Positions 42,877-51,353 are shown, counted from the first letter of the stretch. The stretch: 64,000 bases of DNA from Buttiauxella gaviniae ATCC 51604 (GCF_001654835.1 NZ_LXEP01000020.1:62001-126000), one strand, 5' to 3'. A program made the numbers and translations. The notes: generated from the sequence alone by a model not told the origin.

Positions 42877-43776
42877 GTGGATAAAATACAAGCAATGCAG
42901 TTATTCATTAGAGTGGCTGAACTGGAGAGTTTTACTCGTGCAGCCGATTCTCTGGGCCTACCTAAAGGTAGCGTATCGCGTCAGATTCAGGCGCTAGAAG
43001 GGGTGCTAGGAACAAGGCTATTACATCGAACCACGCGTCGGGTACAACTCACCCAGGATGGAATGGTCTATTACGAACGCTGCCGCGATTTACTCGCTAA
43101 CCTGGACGAATTAGATGGGCTTTTTTTACACGATCCCAAAAGTGTCAGCGGGCGTTTGCGCGTGGATATGCCGGTCGGCGTGGCTAGAAATTTAGTTATC
43201 CCCAAACTGCCCGCTTTCTTGCAGCAATATCCGGGTATTGAGCTGGAATTAAGTAGCAGCGATCGCATGGTCGATGTGGTGCGCGAAGGGTTCGATTGCG
43301 TTATTCGTGTTGGGCAGCTTAAAGATTCAGGCCTGGTGGCACGCCCGCTAGGGAAACTGACTTTAATTAACTGTGCCAGCCCCGATTATCTGGCACGCTT
43401 CGGTTATCCAGAGAATCTTGACGATCTCGCCTCTCACGCTGTGGTGCATTACGCACTCAATCTCGGCAACCGACCGCAAGGATTTGAATTCCTGGAAGAT
43501 AAAAACACGCGCTGGGTAAAAACGGGTGGCGTGATAACGGTGAATAGCACCGAAACGTATCAGGCGGCATGCCTTGCCGGGCTTGGTATCATCCAGGTGC
43601 CTCGTATCGGCGTAAAAGAGTTGCTGAAGAGTAAAAAACTGGTAGAGATCCTGCCGCAATATCGCGCCGAACCGATGCCGGTTTCCTTGCTGTATCCACA
43701 TCGTCGCAACCTTTCACGCCGCGTTCATTTGTTTATGGAGTGGCTGACGGGGCTGGTTAAAGGGTATGTGGACTAG
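42877..43776 (+). CDS. yhjC: LysR-family regulator YhjC
   Basis: This 299-residue LysR regulator has the N-terminal HTH MDKIQAMQLFIRVAELESFTRAADSLGLPKGSVSRQIQALE and a periplasmic-binding-like effector domain. It matches E. coli YhjC in length and sequence and is followed by yhjD as in E. coli. E. coli YhjC (RcdB) has been connected to biofilm control through csgD as I recall. Divergent transcription from an SDR gene suggests local regulation, an arrangement not present in E. coli. Confidence 0.9.
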   Translation: MDKIQAMQLFIRVAELESFTRAADSLGLPKGSVSRQIQALEGVLGTRLLHRTTRRVQLTQDGMVYYERCRDLLANLDELDGLFLHDPKSVSGRLRVDMPVGVARNLVIPKLPAFLQQYPGIELELSSSDRMVDVVREGFDCVIRVGQLKDSGLVARPLGKLTLINCASPDYLARFGYPENLDDLASHAVVHYALNLGNRPQGFEFLEDKNTRWVKTGGVITVNSTETYQAACLAGLGIIQVPRIGVKELLKSKKLVEILPQYRAEPMPVSLLYPHRRNLSRRVHLFMEWLTGLVKGYVD

Positions 43777-43831
43777 CACCAGGCTATAATTTCGTGAAGA
43801 GCTTGTTTTATGTAAAGGAAAAAATAACCTG

Positions 43832-44899
43832 ATGACTACATCGGATAACAGCGAGAAACGCCCAACTGAATCGCTCGATTATGAGCCTGTCGCCAAATTT
43901 CAGACGCACCCCAAACCCGAACCTGCTGCTCCCGAGAAGCTCGATGAATCGGAGCAGTTGGTCAATATCAAGACAAAAAATGAGACGGTTAATCATACGA
44001 TTGCCAGTGTCAATAAAGCCGCGAAACGCCCGATGGTCGCGCATCTGTTACGTGCCACCGAACGGTTTAATGACCGCATGGGCAATCAGTTTGGCGCAGC
44101 TATCACCTATTTTTCGTTCCTGTCTCTGATCCCGATTTTGATGGTGGCGTTCGCCGCTGCCGGTTATATCCTCGCCTCGCACCCTACACTGCTCGAAGAA
44201 ATTTTCGAAAAAATCCTCACCAACGTTAGCGAGCCAACACTTGCCGCCACGCTGAAAAGCACCATCAATACTGCGGTGCAACAGCGTACAACCGTTGGCC
44301 TGGTCGGCCTGCTGATTGCGCTCTATTCAGGTATCAACTGGATGGGGAATTTGCGTGAAGCGGTGCGTGCTCAGTCGCGGGATAAGTGGGAAAGGAATCC
44401 ACAAGATCAGGAGAAGTTCTGGATAAAGTATCTGCGTGATTTAGTGTCGCTAATTGGTTTGTTGGTGGCGTTGATTGTGACGCTTTCTATCACGTCGGTT
44501 GCCGGTTCAGCCCAGGCATTCCTGATAACTCTTTTGCATCTCGACGGTATCGAATGGTTAAAACCGGTTTGGCATTTAGTCGGGTTAGCGATCTCTATTT
44601 TTGCTAACTACCTGCTGTTCTTCTGGATTTTCTGGCGTCTTCCACGCCACCGTCCACGCAAGAAAGCACTGATTCGTGGCACATTGATTGCGGCAATTGG
44701 TTTTGAGGTTATCAAAATCATCATGACCTACAGCTTGCCAGCGCTGATAAAATCACCCTCCGGCGCAGCATTTGGCTCTGTTTTAGGTCTGATGGCCTTC
44801 TTCTATTTCTTCGCCCGTCTGACGCTGTTTTGTGCCGCGTGGATTGCCACCGCACAATACAAGGATGACCCGAGAATGCCGGGTAAAACTCAAAGTTGA
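43832..44899 (+). CDS. yhjD: YihY/BrkB-family inner-membrane protein YhjD
   Basis: This 355-residue protein has a hydrophilic N-terminal arm of about 70 residues and then six or seven membrane segments, with the YihY family motifs FGAAITYFSFLSLIPILMVAFAAAGY and LYSGINWMGNLREAVRAQ. E. coli YhjD is a putative lipid (lipid A precursor) flippase or transporter, since a mutant allele bypasses Kdo deficiency. The arm is longer than in E. coli (337 residues total). A perfect TATAAT is at 43785-43790, 42 bases upstream. GGAA precedes the start. Confidence 0.92.
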   Translation: MTTSDNSEKRPTESLDYEPVAKFQTHPKPEPAAPEKLDESEQLVNIKTKNETVNHTIASVNKAAKRPMVAHLLRATERFNDRMGNQFGAAITYFSFLSLIPILMVAFAAAGYILASHPTLLEEIFEKILTNVSEPTLAATLKSTINTAVQQRTTVGLVGLLIALYSGINWMGNLREAVRAQSRDKWERNPQDQEKFWIKYLRDLVSLIGLLVALIVTLSITSVAGSAQAFLITLLHLDGIEWLKPVWHLVGLAISIFANYLLFFWIFWRLPRHRPRKKALIRGTLIAAIGFEVIKIIMTYSLPALIKSPSGAAFGSVLGLMAFFYFFARLTLFCAAWIATAQYKDDPRMPGKTQS

Positions 44900-45148
44900 T
44901 TGATAACAGGCTGGTACGAGATACCGTTTCAGCACATAAATCCAGCCTGTAACTTTTATTTAACCTAAAAGCAGTTTTATCCGCTAATTTTTTAAATATG
45001 AGAAGCACGACGTGGATATTTATTTTCTGGTCTAAAAATTATCCTCTTATTGCGCGTTAATCGCACAGCGAGGGAGGCAACCGCGCGTTGAAATACGCCT
45101 TTTGCTATGCGTAATATGGCTTTCGTTCGCTATAAATAAGAAAAATCT

Positions 45149-46474
45149 ATGCAAGCCACCATCGCTGATTCAATCAATACCGAAACTGATGCCACACCCG
45201 TCAACTCACGTGGAAAAGTTGTCGTTGCCTCACTTGTCGGCACCGCCATCGAATTCTTTGATTTCTATATTTACGCTACTGCAGCGGTTATTGTTTTCCC
45301 GCATATCTTCTTCCCGCAAGGTGACCCAACCGCTGCAACGCTACAGTCTCTGGCAACGTTCGCCATTGCCTTTGTCGCCCGTCCAATTGGTTCTGCTCTA
45401 TTTGGCCACTTTGGCGACCGCGTAGGCCGCAAAGTGACACTGGTGGCATCACTTCTGACAATGGGTGTTTCAACCGTTCTGATTGGCCTGTTACCAAGCT
45501 ATGAAACCATCGGAGTATTGGCGCCGGTGCTGTTAGCACTGGCACGCTTCGGTCAGGGTCTGGGCCTGGGTGGCGAATGGGGCGGTGCGGCATTGCTGGC
45601 GACTGAGAACGCGCCACCACGCAAACGTGCGCTGTACGGCTCTTTCCCACAATTAGGTGCACCAATTGGCTTCTTCTTTGCCAACGGCACCTTCCTGCTG
45701 CTCTCATGGCTCTTAACCGATGAGCAGTTCATGTCATGGGGTTGGCGCGTGCCGTTTATTCTTTCTGCGGTGCTGGTGATAATCGGCCTGTATGTGCGTG
45801 TTTCACTGCACGAAACACCGGTATTCGCCAAAATTGCCAAAGCGGGCAAACAGGTAAAAATACCGCTCGGCACACTGCTGACAAAGCACTTGAAGGCGAC
45901 CGTTATCGGCACCTTTATTATGCTGGCGACTTACACGCTGTTTTACATCATGACGGTCTATTCAATGACCTTCAGTACTGCGGCAGTGCCTGTTGGTCTT
46001 GGCTTCTCACGCAACGATGTGTTGTGGATGCTGATGATGGCGGTGATTGGTTTTGGTGTGATGGTGCCGATTGCGGGCTATCTGGCTGATAAATTCGGCC
46101 GCCGTAAGTGCATGATTGTGATCACCAGCCTGATGATTATCTTTGCATTAGCCGTGTTCCAGCCGCTGTTAGGTTCCGGTAACCCAACGCTTGTCATGGC
46201 ATTCTTGCTGATTGGCCTGAGCCTGATGGGTTTAACCTTTGGCCCAATGGGTGCACTGCTGCCAGAGTTGTTCCCGACCGAAGTGCGTTATACCGGTGCG
46301 TCGTTCTCGTATAACGTGGCATCAATTCTGGGTGCGTCTGTAGCGCCGTATATCGCCACCTGGTTGCAGGCGAATTACGGACTGTTCTACGTCGGCTTGT
46401 ATCTGGCGGCGATGTCAGCGATTACGCTGGTTGCTCTGTTGGTGTCGAAAGAGACACGCCATTTGTCGCTTTAG
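45149..46474 (+). CDS. yhjE: MFS metabolite:H+ symporter YhjE
   Basis: This 441-residue MFS protein of the metabolite:H+ symporter group has the loop motifs GHFGDRVGRKVTLVAS and LADKFGRRKCMIVITSL, the GEWGGAALLATENAPPRKRALYGS region, and about 12 membrane segments. It matches E. coli YhjE (440 residues). The substrate is unknown, though relatives carry carboxylates such as ShiA (shikimate) and ProP (osmolytes). It stands alone between yhjD and the inserted ccdAB pair. The 249-base gap before it shows no gene. Confidence 0.93.
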   Translation: MQATIADSINTETDATPVNSRGKVVVASLVGTAIEFFDFYIYATAAVIVFPHIFFPQGDPTAATLQSLATFAIAFVARPIGSALFGHFGDRVGRKVTLVASLLTMGVSTVLIGLLPSYETIGVLAPVLLALARFGQGLGLGGEWGGAALLATENAPPRKRALYGSFPQLGAPIGFFFANGTFLLLSWLLTDEQFMSWGWRVPFILSAVLVIIGLYVRVSLHETPVFAKIAKAGKQVKIPLGTLLTKHLKATVIGTFIMLATYTLFYIMTVYSMTFSTAAVPVGLGFSRNDVLWMLMMAVIGFGVMVPIAGYLADKFGRRKCMIVITSLMIIFALAVFQPLLGSGNPTLVMAFLLIGLSLMGLTFGPMGALLPELFPTEVRYTGASFSYNVASILGASVAPYIATWLQANYGLFYVGLYLAAMSAITLVALLVSKETRHLSL

Positions 46475-46487
46475 AAAAGTGAATAGC

Positions 46488-46507
46488 AGCGCGGGTAACA
46501 CCGCGCT
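46488..46507. terminator. Stem-loop between yhjE and ccdB
   Basis: AGCGCGG (46488-46494) pairs with CCGCGCT (46501-46507) with a six-base loop in the 39-base gap between convergent stops. The bases after it (atttgctc) are weakly T-rich on the plus strand. It is probably a shared transcription end. Confidence 0.55.
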
Positions 46508-46513
46508 ATTTGC

Positions 46514-46822
46514 TCAAAAACCATCAAAAAGAAAATCTATCGCGCCTTTAATCTCTGCTCGCCATGGAAGGGCACTCCCGACTTCTTCGCGCAAAATCGC
46601 AGCATCAACACTTGCCATTTCATGGGTCATTAAGATGAAGCTTTCTCCTTCAATCTCAATGATTGGACAAATCCTTTCGGCTAGTTTTGCCTGAACATAA
46701 GAAGCGTGTACCAATGGGATAACGACTCGCGTTGTTAATAAATCAACAAGATTGCTTTGCACATCAACTAGATAGGGATAATTTTTGTTTTTGCTACCGT
46801 TACGGTAGATATGAAATTGCAT
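46514..46822 (-). CDS. ccdB: CcdB-family toxin (gyrase poison homologue)
   Basis: This 102-residue protein has the CcdB fold sequence MQFHIYRNGSKNKNYPYLVDVQSNLVD, TTRVVIPLV and ESFILMTHEMASV. F-plasmid CcdB traps DNA gyrase. The last residues of F CcdB (Trp-Gly-Ile) are needed for killing. Here the end is ASP-Gly-Phe (FLFDGF), so the conserved Trp is missing. This protein may be less toxic or use a different contact. It follows ccdA with only 2 bases between the stop and start. Sequence resembles the chromosomal Vibrio type more than the F type. Confidence 0.9.
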   Translation of the reverse strand: MQFHIYRNGSKNKNYPYLVDVQSNLVDLLTTRVVIPLVHASYVQAKLAERICPIIEIEGESFILMTHEMASVDAAILREEVGSALPWRAEIKGAIDFLFDGF

Positions 46823-46824
46823 GA

Positions 46825-47064
46825 TTAGAACTTCCGATGTTCATCCGCAAAGTTTCCGCACTGCTCCGTGATGCGATTGAGTTCCAGAAGTCCTTCACGG
46901 TTACGCTGCTTCCACTGCTCACGTTCGATTTCTTCAAGATCCTGAGCAATAACAACACTCAGGCGCTGTGACAAATTAAGACCATTAGCACGAGCACGAA
47001 GATAAAGTTCATCGTCGATCGTTACGCTCACGGTTCTTTTGCGATTTTTCATTGCGACACTCAT
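46825..47064 (-). CDS. ccdA: CcdA-family antitoxin
   Basis: This 79-residue protein has an N-terminal ribbon-helix-helix DNA-binding part (RTVSVTIDDELYLRARANGLNLSQRLSVVI) and a C-terminal toxin-binding helix (REQWKQRNREGLLELNRITEQCGNFADEHRKF), the same end pattern as F CcdA (FADE.R). The frame starts at 47088, but GAGGAAAC before the ATG at 47064 fits better and matches family length. It should neutralise CcdB and repress the operon at the adjacent dyad. The module sits between yhjE and yhjG, where E. coli K-12 has no such genes. Confidence 0.93.
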   Translation of the reverse strand: MSVAMKNRKRTVSVTIDDELYLRARANGLNLSQRLSVVIAQDLEEIEREQWKQRNREGLLELNRITEQCGNFADEHRKF

Positions 47065-47075
47065 GGTGTTTCCTC

Positions 47076-47114
47076 GTGCATTTAACACGTGTAAAGAGCA
47101 CGTGCTAAATGCAC
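47076..47114. promoter_or_regulatory. ccdAB operator dyad
   Basis: GTGCATTTAACACGTGT (47076-47092) and GCACGTGCTAAATGCAC (47098-47114) form a 17-bp inverted repeat, with mismatches at two positions and a five-base spacer. Each arm contains its own palindrome (ACACGTGT, GCACGTGC), which suits several CcdA dimers bound side by side. It begins 12 bases upstream of the ccdA start and abuts the -10 box. Confidence 0.8.
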
Positions 47115-47141
47115 TATAAAATATGACTATTATTTAATCAA
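47113..47141 (-). promoter_or_regulatory. Sigma-70 promoter of ccdAB
   Basis: On the minus strand TTGATT (47136-47141) and TATAGT (47113-47118) are separated by 17 bp, with 4/6 and 5/6 matches. The -10 abuts the operator dyad, so CcdA binding would exclude or trap polymerase. The -35 begins immediately after the yhjG stop codon. Confidence 0.75.
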
Positions 47142-47142
47142 A

Positions 47143-49218
47143 TCACTTTTTCATTTGCCCCAAAATACGGCTGCACTGGTTATCACCGCCCTCGGATGGC
47201 GAGATCAACGCCAATAGCGCAGCGGCTGGTGTCACCAACGTCGCCAGGGCTGCTGCTACCGCGCCACGTGCAATTAGCGGCCCGGCTTTCACGCCTGCAT
47301 CCGGGTTCTTAAAGGTGCCGCGCACATACAGCGGCGAACGCAGCGTGATGATACGAATCCCTTTGCTTTCAGGATCGATGGTTAAATCGAGTCGTTCGCT
47401 GGCAAAGTTGGTAGTCCCTGTAACGTTAATCAGCGCGTTTTCCGTATCAAAGGCGAATATTCGCGGCGTCGCGACCCCACCACGTAAATCAAGGTTTGCC
47501 GCCGCACAGTTAATCCGCACTTCGTCATCACCAAAAATCTGCCCGACGATATAATTCCCGACATTGAGACCGACGATTTCCATCAGGTTGCGGCTGATAA
47601 GCCCATCGTTCATCAGCAGTTTCAGATTGCCGTCGCTACTGCCCAGTAACTCAGCAATAGAGTTGCCACGGCCCCGTAATTCCGCATCGCCGTTTAGCTC
47701 ACCGAGCGTTTTCTGCATCGACTCCACCTTTGGCATCAACTGCTTGAGCTGCAAACGCCGCGCCTGGATATCCGCCGTGCCGCGCATCGGCTTTTTATCG
47801 CCTTCAAGATGAATGTTGGCGCTGATAGTGCCGTTCGCCATGCCAAATTTCAGCGGCGCAAGGCGCAGGTCAGCGTTCTTCAAAATCACGTGCGTGGATA
47901 AGTTACTCAGTGGCAGCGTGCCGCTGTGTTCGATACGGCCGCCTTTAAAGCGCACATCGGCATCCATCACATCCCACTTGTCGGTTTCAAAACGGTCATA
48001 CGGCAAAACTTTGTCGCTCGGCTGGACGGTTTTCTCGCCCTTAGCCTGCTCAGACTGTTTGCTTTGCTGCGCTCCTTTACCAGAGTCCACGCCAATCAGC
48101 GGGCCTAAGTCGGCCAGACGGAGCTGTTTAGACTCGAGGTCACCTTCCAGTTTCGGGCGTGGCTTGCCTTGCGAGTAGGTAAGCGAGCCGTGAATGTCGC
48201 TGTCGCCAATCCGCCCGTTAAAGTTCTGGTAGCGGAATACCGAACCTTTTTCAGTGTCGATTTTTGCCAGCAGGTGCCCATCCGTTTCAAACGGTGGCGT
48301 ATCTGGCAGCAACACGCCGGTCAGATCGTAGAGATTACCCAACGAATCACCGGAGAATTTAAGCTGCAAATCGACGCCGCCCATTTTCATCGGGTCGTTA
48401 ATGGTGCCGATGAATGCCACACGGGAATTACCGGAATGTACATCTGCCTGCACCGGGAAAGCGGTTTCGCCTTCGCTACGCAGCGCTAACATGCCGCCGA
48501 TTTTGCCGTTGCCTTCGAGCGGCGCACCGTTATAACGGCCTTTCACTTTCAGGCCAAAGACATAATCTCCGGCTTTTGCGGCATCTTTGCCCGTGGGTTT
48601 CTTCCCTTCTACTTCACTAAACGGCAATGGCTTGCCGAGAGGGTCGACGAGGATTTCTATCTCGGCTTTGGTGAGTTTGTCGTTAATGGCGATGCGGCCC
48701 TTATCAAAAAGAATATTGTCCATTCTGAATGACCAGGCAGAAGGCGGCTGATTGGGATCTTTTGTCCCATCGCTGGCAAGTTTAAACGTCCAGTTGTTGT
48801 TTTTTTCTGACAGGCGAATCAGCCGCGCATCAGGTTGCCCCAGCTTAATCCATGGGATATAGACCGTTTTCGTCAGCAGCGCGAGCGGCGCCAGGGTGGC
48901 GTCAACACGCGGTAGATGTACCATCGTTATTTCAGGAATGTCAGGTGGGTTACCAAGAATAATATCTTCGGCATGAACATGCGGCCAGGGCACCCAACTG
49001 CGCCAGCCCGTCTCTTCTTTGTTGCGCTCCCAAACCACACCTAAATCGCCACGAATCGCGAATGGCCGGTTCAGTTCTGTCGAGACTTTTTGGTTGATGG
49101 TCGGTTTGAGCCGATTCCAGTCAAACGTCGCAATCACAATGATTGCCACCACAACCAACAACAATAAAACCCCGACGACTCCACTTACGACTTTTCCAGT
49201 TTTTGTCATGCCTTTCAC
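47143..49218 (-). CDS. yhjG: AsmA-family protein YhjG
   Basis: This 691-residue protein is anchored by one N-terminal membrane helix (about residues 11-31) with a large periplasmic part. AsmA-type features include FDWNRLKPTINQKVSTELNRPFAIRGDLGVVWE and the C-terminal DLTIDPESKGIRIITLRSPLYVRGTFKNPD. AsmA-like proteins are repeating beta-groove proteins proposed to carry lipids between membranes. YhjG is the least studied member. Length is close to E. coli (686). ccdAB lies just downstream and pdeH upstream in the same orientation. Confidence 0.93.
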   Translation of the reverse strand: MKGMTKTGKVVSGVVGVLLLLVVVAIIVIATFDWNRLKPTINQKVSTELNRPFAIRGDLGVVWERNKEETGWRSWVPWPHVHAEDIILGNPPDIPEITMVHLPRVDATLAPLALLTKTVYIPWIKLGQPDARLIRLSEKNNNWTFKLASDGTKDPNQPPSAWSFRMDNILFDKGRIAINDKLTKAEIEILVDPLGKPLPFSEVEGKKPTGKDAAKAGDYVFGLKVKGRYNGAPLEGNGKIGGMLALRSEGETAFPVQADVHSGNSRVAFIGTINDPMKMGGVDLQLKFSGDSLGNLYDLTGVLLPDTPPFETDGHLLAKIDTEKGSVFRYQNFNGRIGDSDIHGSLTYSQGKPRPKLEGDLESKQLRLADLGPLIGVDSGKGAQQSKQSEQAKGEKTVQPSDKVLPYDRFETDKWDVMDADVRFKGGRIEHSGTLPLSNLSTHVILKNADLRLAPLKFGMANGTISANIHLEGDKKPMRGTADIQARRLQLKQLMPKVESMQKTLGELNGDAELRGRGNSIAELLGSSDGNLKLLMNDGLISRNLMEIVGLNVGNYIVGQIFGDDEVRINCAAANLDLRGGVATPRIFAFDTENALINVTGTTNFASERLDLTIDPESKGIRIITLRSPLYVRGTFKNPDAGVKAGPLIARGAVAAALATLVTPAAALLALISPSEGGDNQCSRILGQMKK

Positions 49219-49274
49219 CCTTTCCTGATGTGGCTCACTTTCACTAAAGATAGTTTAGTGGGGCCAAAACGGCA

Positions 49275-50051
49275 TCAGGAGAGGCGAATCAGCACATTCT
49301 CCAACTGTTCAAAAGGAATGGGCCGTGAGAGAAAATAACCTTGCGCGGCATAGGCGGGAGAGCTTTGGACATCACGCCATTCATCTTCTGTTTCAACACC
49401 TTCAACGATGACACCCTTGCAGTAGCGGTTCATCAATTGCAGCAGCATGGTGAATAAATTGCGGCCTTCATCGGTGGTGCGCAGCATGATAAACAAGTCA
49501 CGTGCGACTTTGATGTAGTCATAGTGCATCTCACTTAATGCGGAGAAGTTCGCAACACCTGTGCCGAAATCATCAAGCCACAACGGGCCAAATTCCTGCA
49601 TCCCAGCAAGCGTCACAGCCTGTGGTTGAGTGATGTGCTCAACCAGCTCAAAACGCACCCACGGCATTTTGTTGATAAGTGCAAGAATCGGCTGGTGCTG
49701 TTTCATCGCCATCAATGTCGGGCCATCGACATTGACCGAGGCTAAAATTTTATAGCCGAGGAAGACGGATTCCCATTCAGCCAAAAGGCTAAGTTGCTCT
49801 TCGATAACCATCAGCCGCGTACGGTAAGAGACAGATGTGAAGTACCGATCCGGTGGAATACGAATTTCCGGTTCATCCGGATGTGTCACCACCGTGAGCA
49901 ACTCTATTGCCATTAAGTTGCCGTCGATTTTATAAATCGGCTGAAAGGTGTACTGCCGCTGGCACTGCAACCAGAACCGCCGCTCCTGCAAACTTTCGAC
50001 ACTCGCTTCAAGCGTATTAAGCCGGTGAGTGATCTGCTTAAACTTCATCAT
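49275..50051 (-). CDS. pdeH: c-di-GMP phosphodiesterase PdeH (EAL)
   Basis: This 258-residue stand-alone EAL protein matches E. coli PdeH (YhjH, 255 residues). The catalytic set is complete: Glu in MAIELLTVV, Asn in ASVNVDGPT, Glu in FELVEH, the DD pair in LWLDDFGTG, Lys in DYIKVAR, Glu in VEGVETEDEW and Gln in AQGYFLSRP. It hydrolyses c-di-GMP to pGpG to keep motility on. A near-perfect flagellar sigma-28 promoter lies 45-71 bases upstream. It is convergent in purpose, not in position, with the cellulose operon downstream. Confidence 0.95.
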   Translation of the reverse strand: MMKFKQITHRLNTLEASVESLQERRFWLQCQRQYTFQPIYKIDGNLMAIELLTVVTHPDEPEIRIPPDRYFTSVSYRTRLMVIEEQLSLLAEWESVFLGYKILASVNVDGPTLMAMKQHQPILALINKMPWVRFELVEHITQPQAVTLAGMQEFGPLWLDDFGTGVANFSALSEMHYDYIKVARDLFIMLRTTDEGRNLFTMLLQLMNRYCKGVIVEGVETEDEWRDVQSSPAYAAQGYFLSRPIPFEQLENVLIRLS

Positions 50052-50095
50052 GTACGTCCTGTTTACCTTGATAACTCAGATGGCTCATCGAGAAG

Positions 50096-50122
50096 TTATC
50101 GGCGTGGCGCATGAGAACTTTA
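50096..50122 (-). promoter_or_regulatory. FliA (sigma-28) promoter of pdeH
   Basis: On the minus strand TAAAGTTC (50115-50122) is followed after exactly 11 bases by GCCGATAA (50096-50103). The consensus is TAAAGTTT-N11-GCCGATAA, so 15 of 16 positions match. The pdeH start is 45 bases beyond the -10. E. coli pdeH belongs to the class III flagellar regulon, which agrees. Confidence 0.95.
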
Positions 50123-50196
50123 TGTTCGCTTTCAGTACAACCTCAATCAATGCGAGTTATCTAACATCGGCAATAAACTGCCTTAGCTCAAAGTTT

Positions 50197-50215
50197 TCCG
50201 AAACATCGTTTTAAA
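50197..50215. promoter_or_regulatory. KdgR-type operator upstream of kdgK
   Basis: GAAACATCGTTTTA (50200-50213) fits every position of the KdgR core RAAAYRnYRTTTYA known from pectinolytic enterobacteria and E. coli. The site lies 66-84 bases before the kdgK start and just upstream of a TTGACT -35-like box (50220-50225). KdgR repression would be relieved by KDG. Confidence 0.7.
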
Positions 50216-50280
50216 TTGTTTGACTCGTTTTTAGCCGACCAGCAAACTAGTGGCAATTTCATTAATTCAGGTTTACTGCT

Positions 50281-51213
50281 ATGCCAACGCGCAAAATCGC
50301 CGTTATCGGTGAATGTATGATTGAACTGTCGCAAAAAGGTGCGGAAGTTAGCCGCGGCTTTGGTGGCGATACCCTAAACACTTCCGTTTATATCGCACGT
50401 CAGGTTGACGCAGCCGATCTTGAAGTCCACTACGTTACCGCTCTGGGTGAAGATAACTTCAGCCAACAGATGCTGGACGCATGGCAGCAAGAAAACGTTC
50501 ACACCGAGCTAACTCAGCGCCTGGAGCACCGTCTGCCGGGCCTGTATTACATCGAGACTGACTCTACCGGTGAGCGCACGTTCTATTACTGGCGCAACGA
50601 AGCCGCAGCCCGTTTCTGGCTGGAGAGCGATCAAGCTCAGGCTATTTGCGCAGAACTGGCACAGTTCGACTATCTGTATCTGAGCGGTATCAGTCTGGCT
50701 ATCCTCAACGCGGCTAGCCGTGAAAAACTGATGGCGCTGCTGACTCAGTGCCGTGCGAACGGTTGCAAGGTTATCTTCGATAACAACTACCGTCCGCGCC
50801 TGTGGGCAAGCCGTGAAGAGACGCAACAGGTCTATCAGCAAATGCTGACCTGCACCGACATCGCGTTCCTGACGCTGGATGACGAAGATTTGTTGTGGGG
50901 CGAGAAGCCAGTTGAAGAAGTGATTCACCGTACCCAGGCAGCTGGTGTGCGTGAAGTGGTAATCAAGCGTGGCGCTGATTCTTGCCTGGTAGCGATTCAG
51001 GGTGAGTCAACATTAGAAGTGCCAGCGGTGAAATTACCGAAAGAAAAAGTTATCGATACTACGGCGGCGGGTGACTCTTTCAGCGCGGGCTATCTGGCGG
51101 TGCGTTTGACTGGTGGCAGTGCAGAAGAAGCGGCAAAACGCGGGCATTTGACCGCGAGCACCGTGATTCAGTATCGCGGCGCGATCATTCCTAAAGAAGC
51201 GATGCCAGCTTAA
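50281..51213 (+). CDS. kdgK: 2-dehydro-3-deoxygluconokinase
   Basis: This 310-residue PfkB-family kinase phosphorylates KDG to KDPG for cleavage by the Entner-Doudoroff aldolase, in hexuronate and pectin degradation. The N-terminal signature GGDTLNTSVYIARQ and the PfkB signature DTTAAGDSFSAGYL with the catalytic Asp are intact. Length is nearly that of E. coli KdgK (309). A KdgR-type box lies upstream. It is followed by two hairpins in the gap before yhjJ. Confidence 0.96.
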   Translation: MPTRKIAVIGECMIELSQKGAEVSRGFGGDTLNTSVYIARQVDAADLEVHYVTALGEDNFSQQMLDAWQQENVHTELTQRLEHRLPGLYYIETDSTGERTFYYWRNEAAARFWLESDQAQAICAELAQFDYLYLSGISLAILNAASREKLMALLTQCRANGCKVIFDNNYRPRLWASREETQQVYQQMLTCTDIAFLTLDDEDLLWGEKPVEEVIHRTQAAGVREVVIKRGADSCLVAIQGESTLEVPAVKLPKEKVIDTTAAGDSFSAGYLAVRLTGGSAEEAAKRGHLTASTVIQYRGAIIPKEAMPA

Positions 51214-51230
51214 AACAACCTTCACCCTGA

Positions 51231-51275
51231 GGAGCTGTCTCTTACTCACATCTCTGTGAGTCGTGAGACAGTTCC
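51231..51275. repeat. 45-bp inverted repeat after kdgK, with a Tn5-end-like arm
   Basis: GGAGCTGTCTC (51231-51241) and GAGACAGTTCC (51265-51275) are inverse complements with one mismatch, with an inner CTCAC/GTGAG pair. CTGTCTCTTACTCACATCT (51235-51253) equals the Tn5 mosaic end at 17 of 19 positions. There is no transposase gene here. A kdgK transcription-end hairpin is the simplest reading, and an IS50-like relic is possible. Confidence 0.5.
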
Positions 51276-51324
51276 GTTCGCCAGGCGATAGTGTGTTTCA
51301 TATAGCCGCTGTACAGGTGAACGT

Positions 51325-51353
51325 CTTAGGGTGACCACCGTCGTCACCCTAAG
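51325..51353. terminator. Perfect hairpin between kdgK and yhjJ
   Basis: CTTAGGGTGA (51325-51334) and TCACCCTAAG (51344-51353) form a perfect 10-bp stem with a nine-base loop. It lies 22 bases after the yhjJ stop in that gene's direction, so it is the likely end of the yhjJ transcript and may serve kdgK too. A T-tract is lacking on both sides. Confidence 0.55.
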
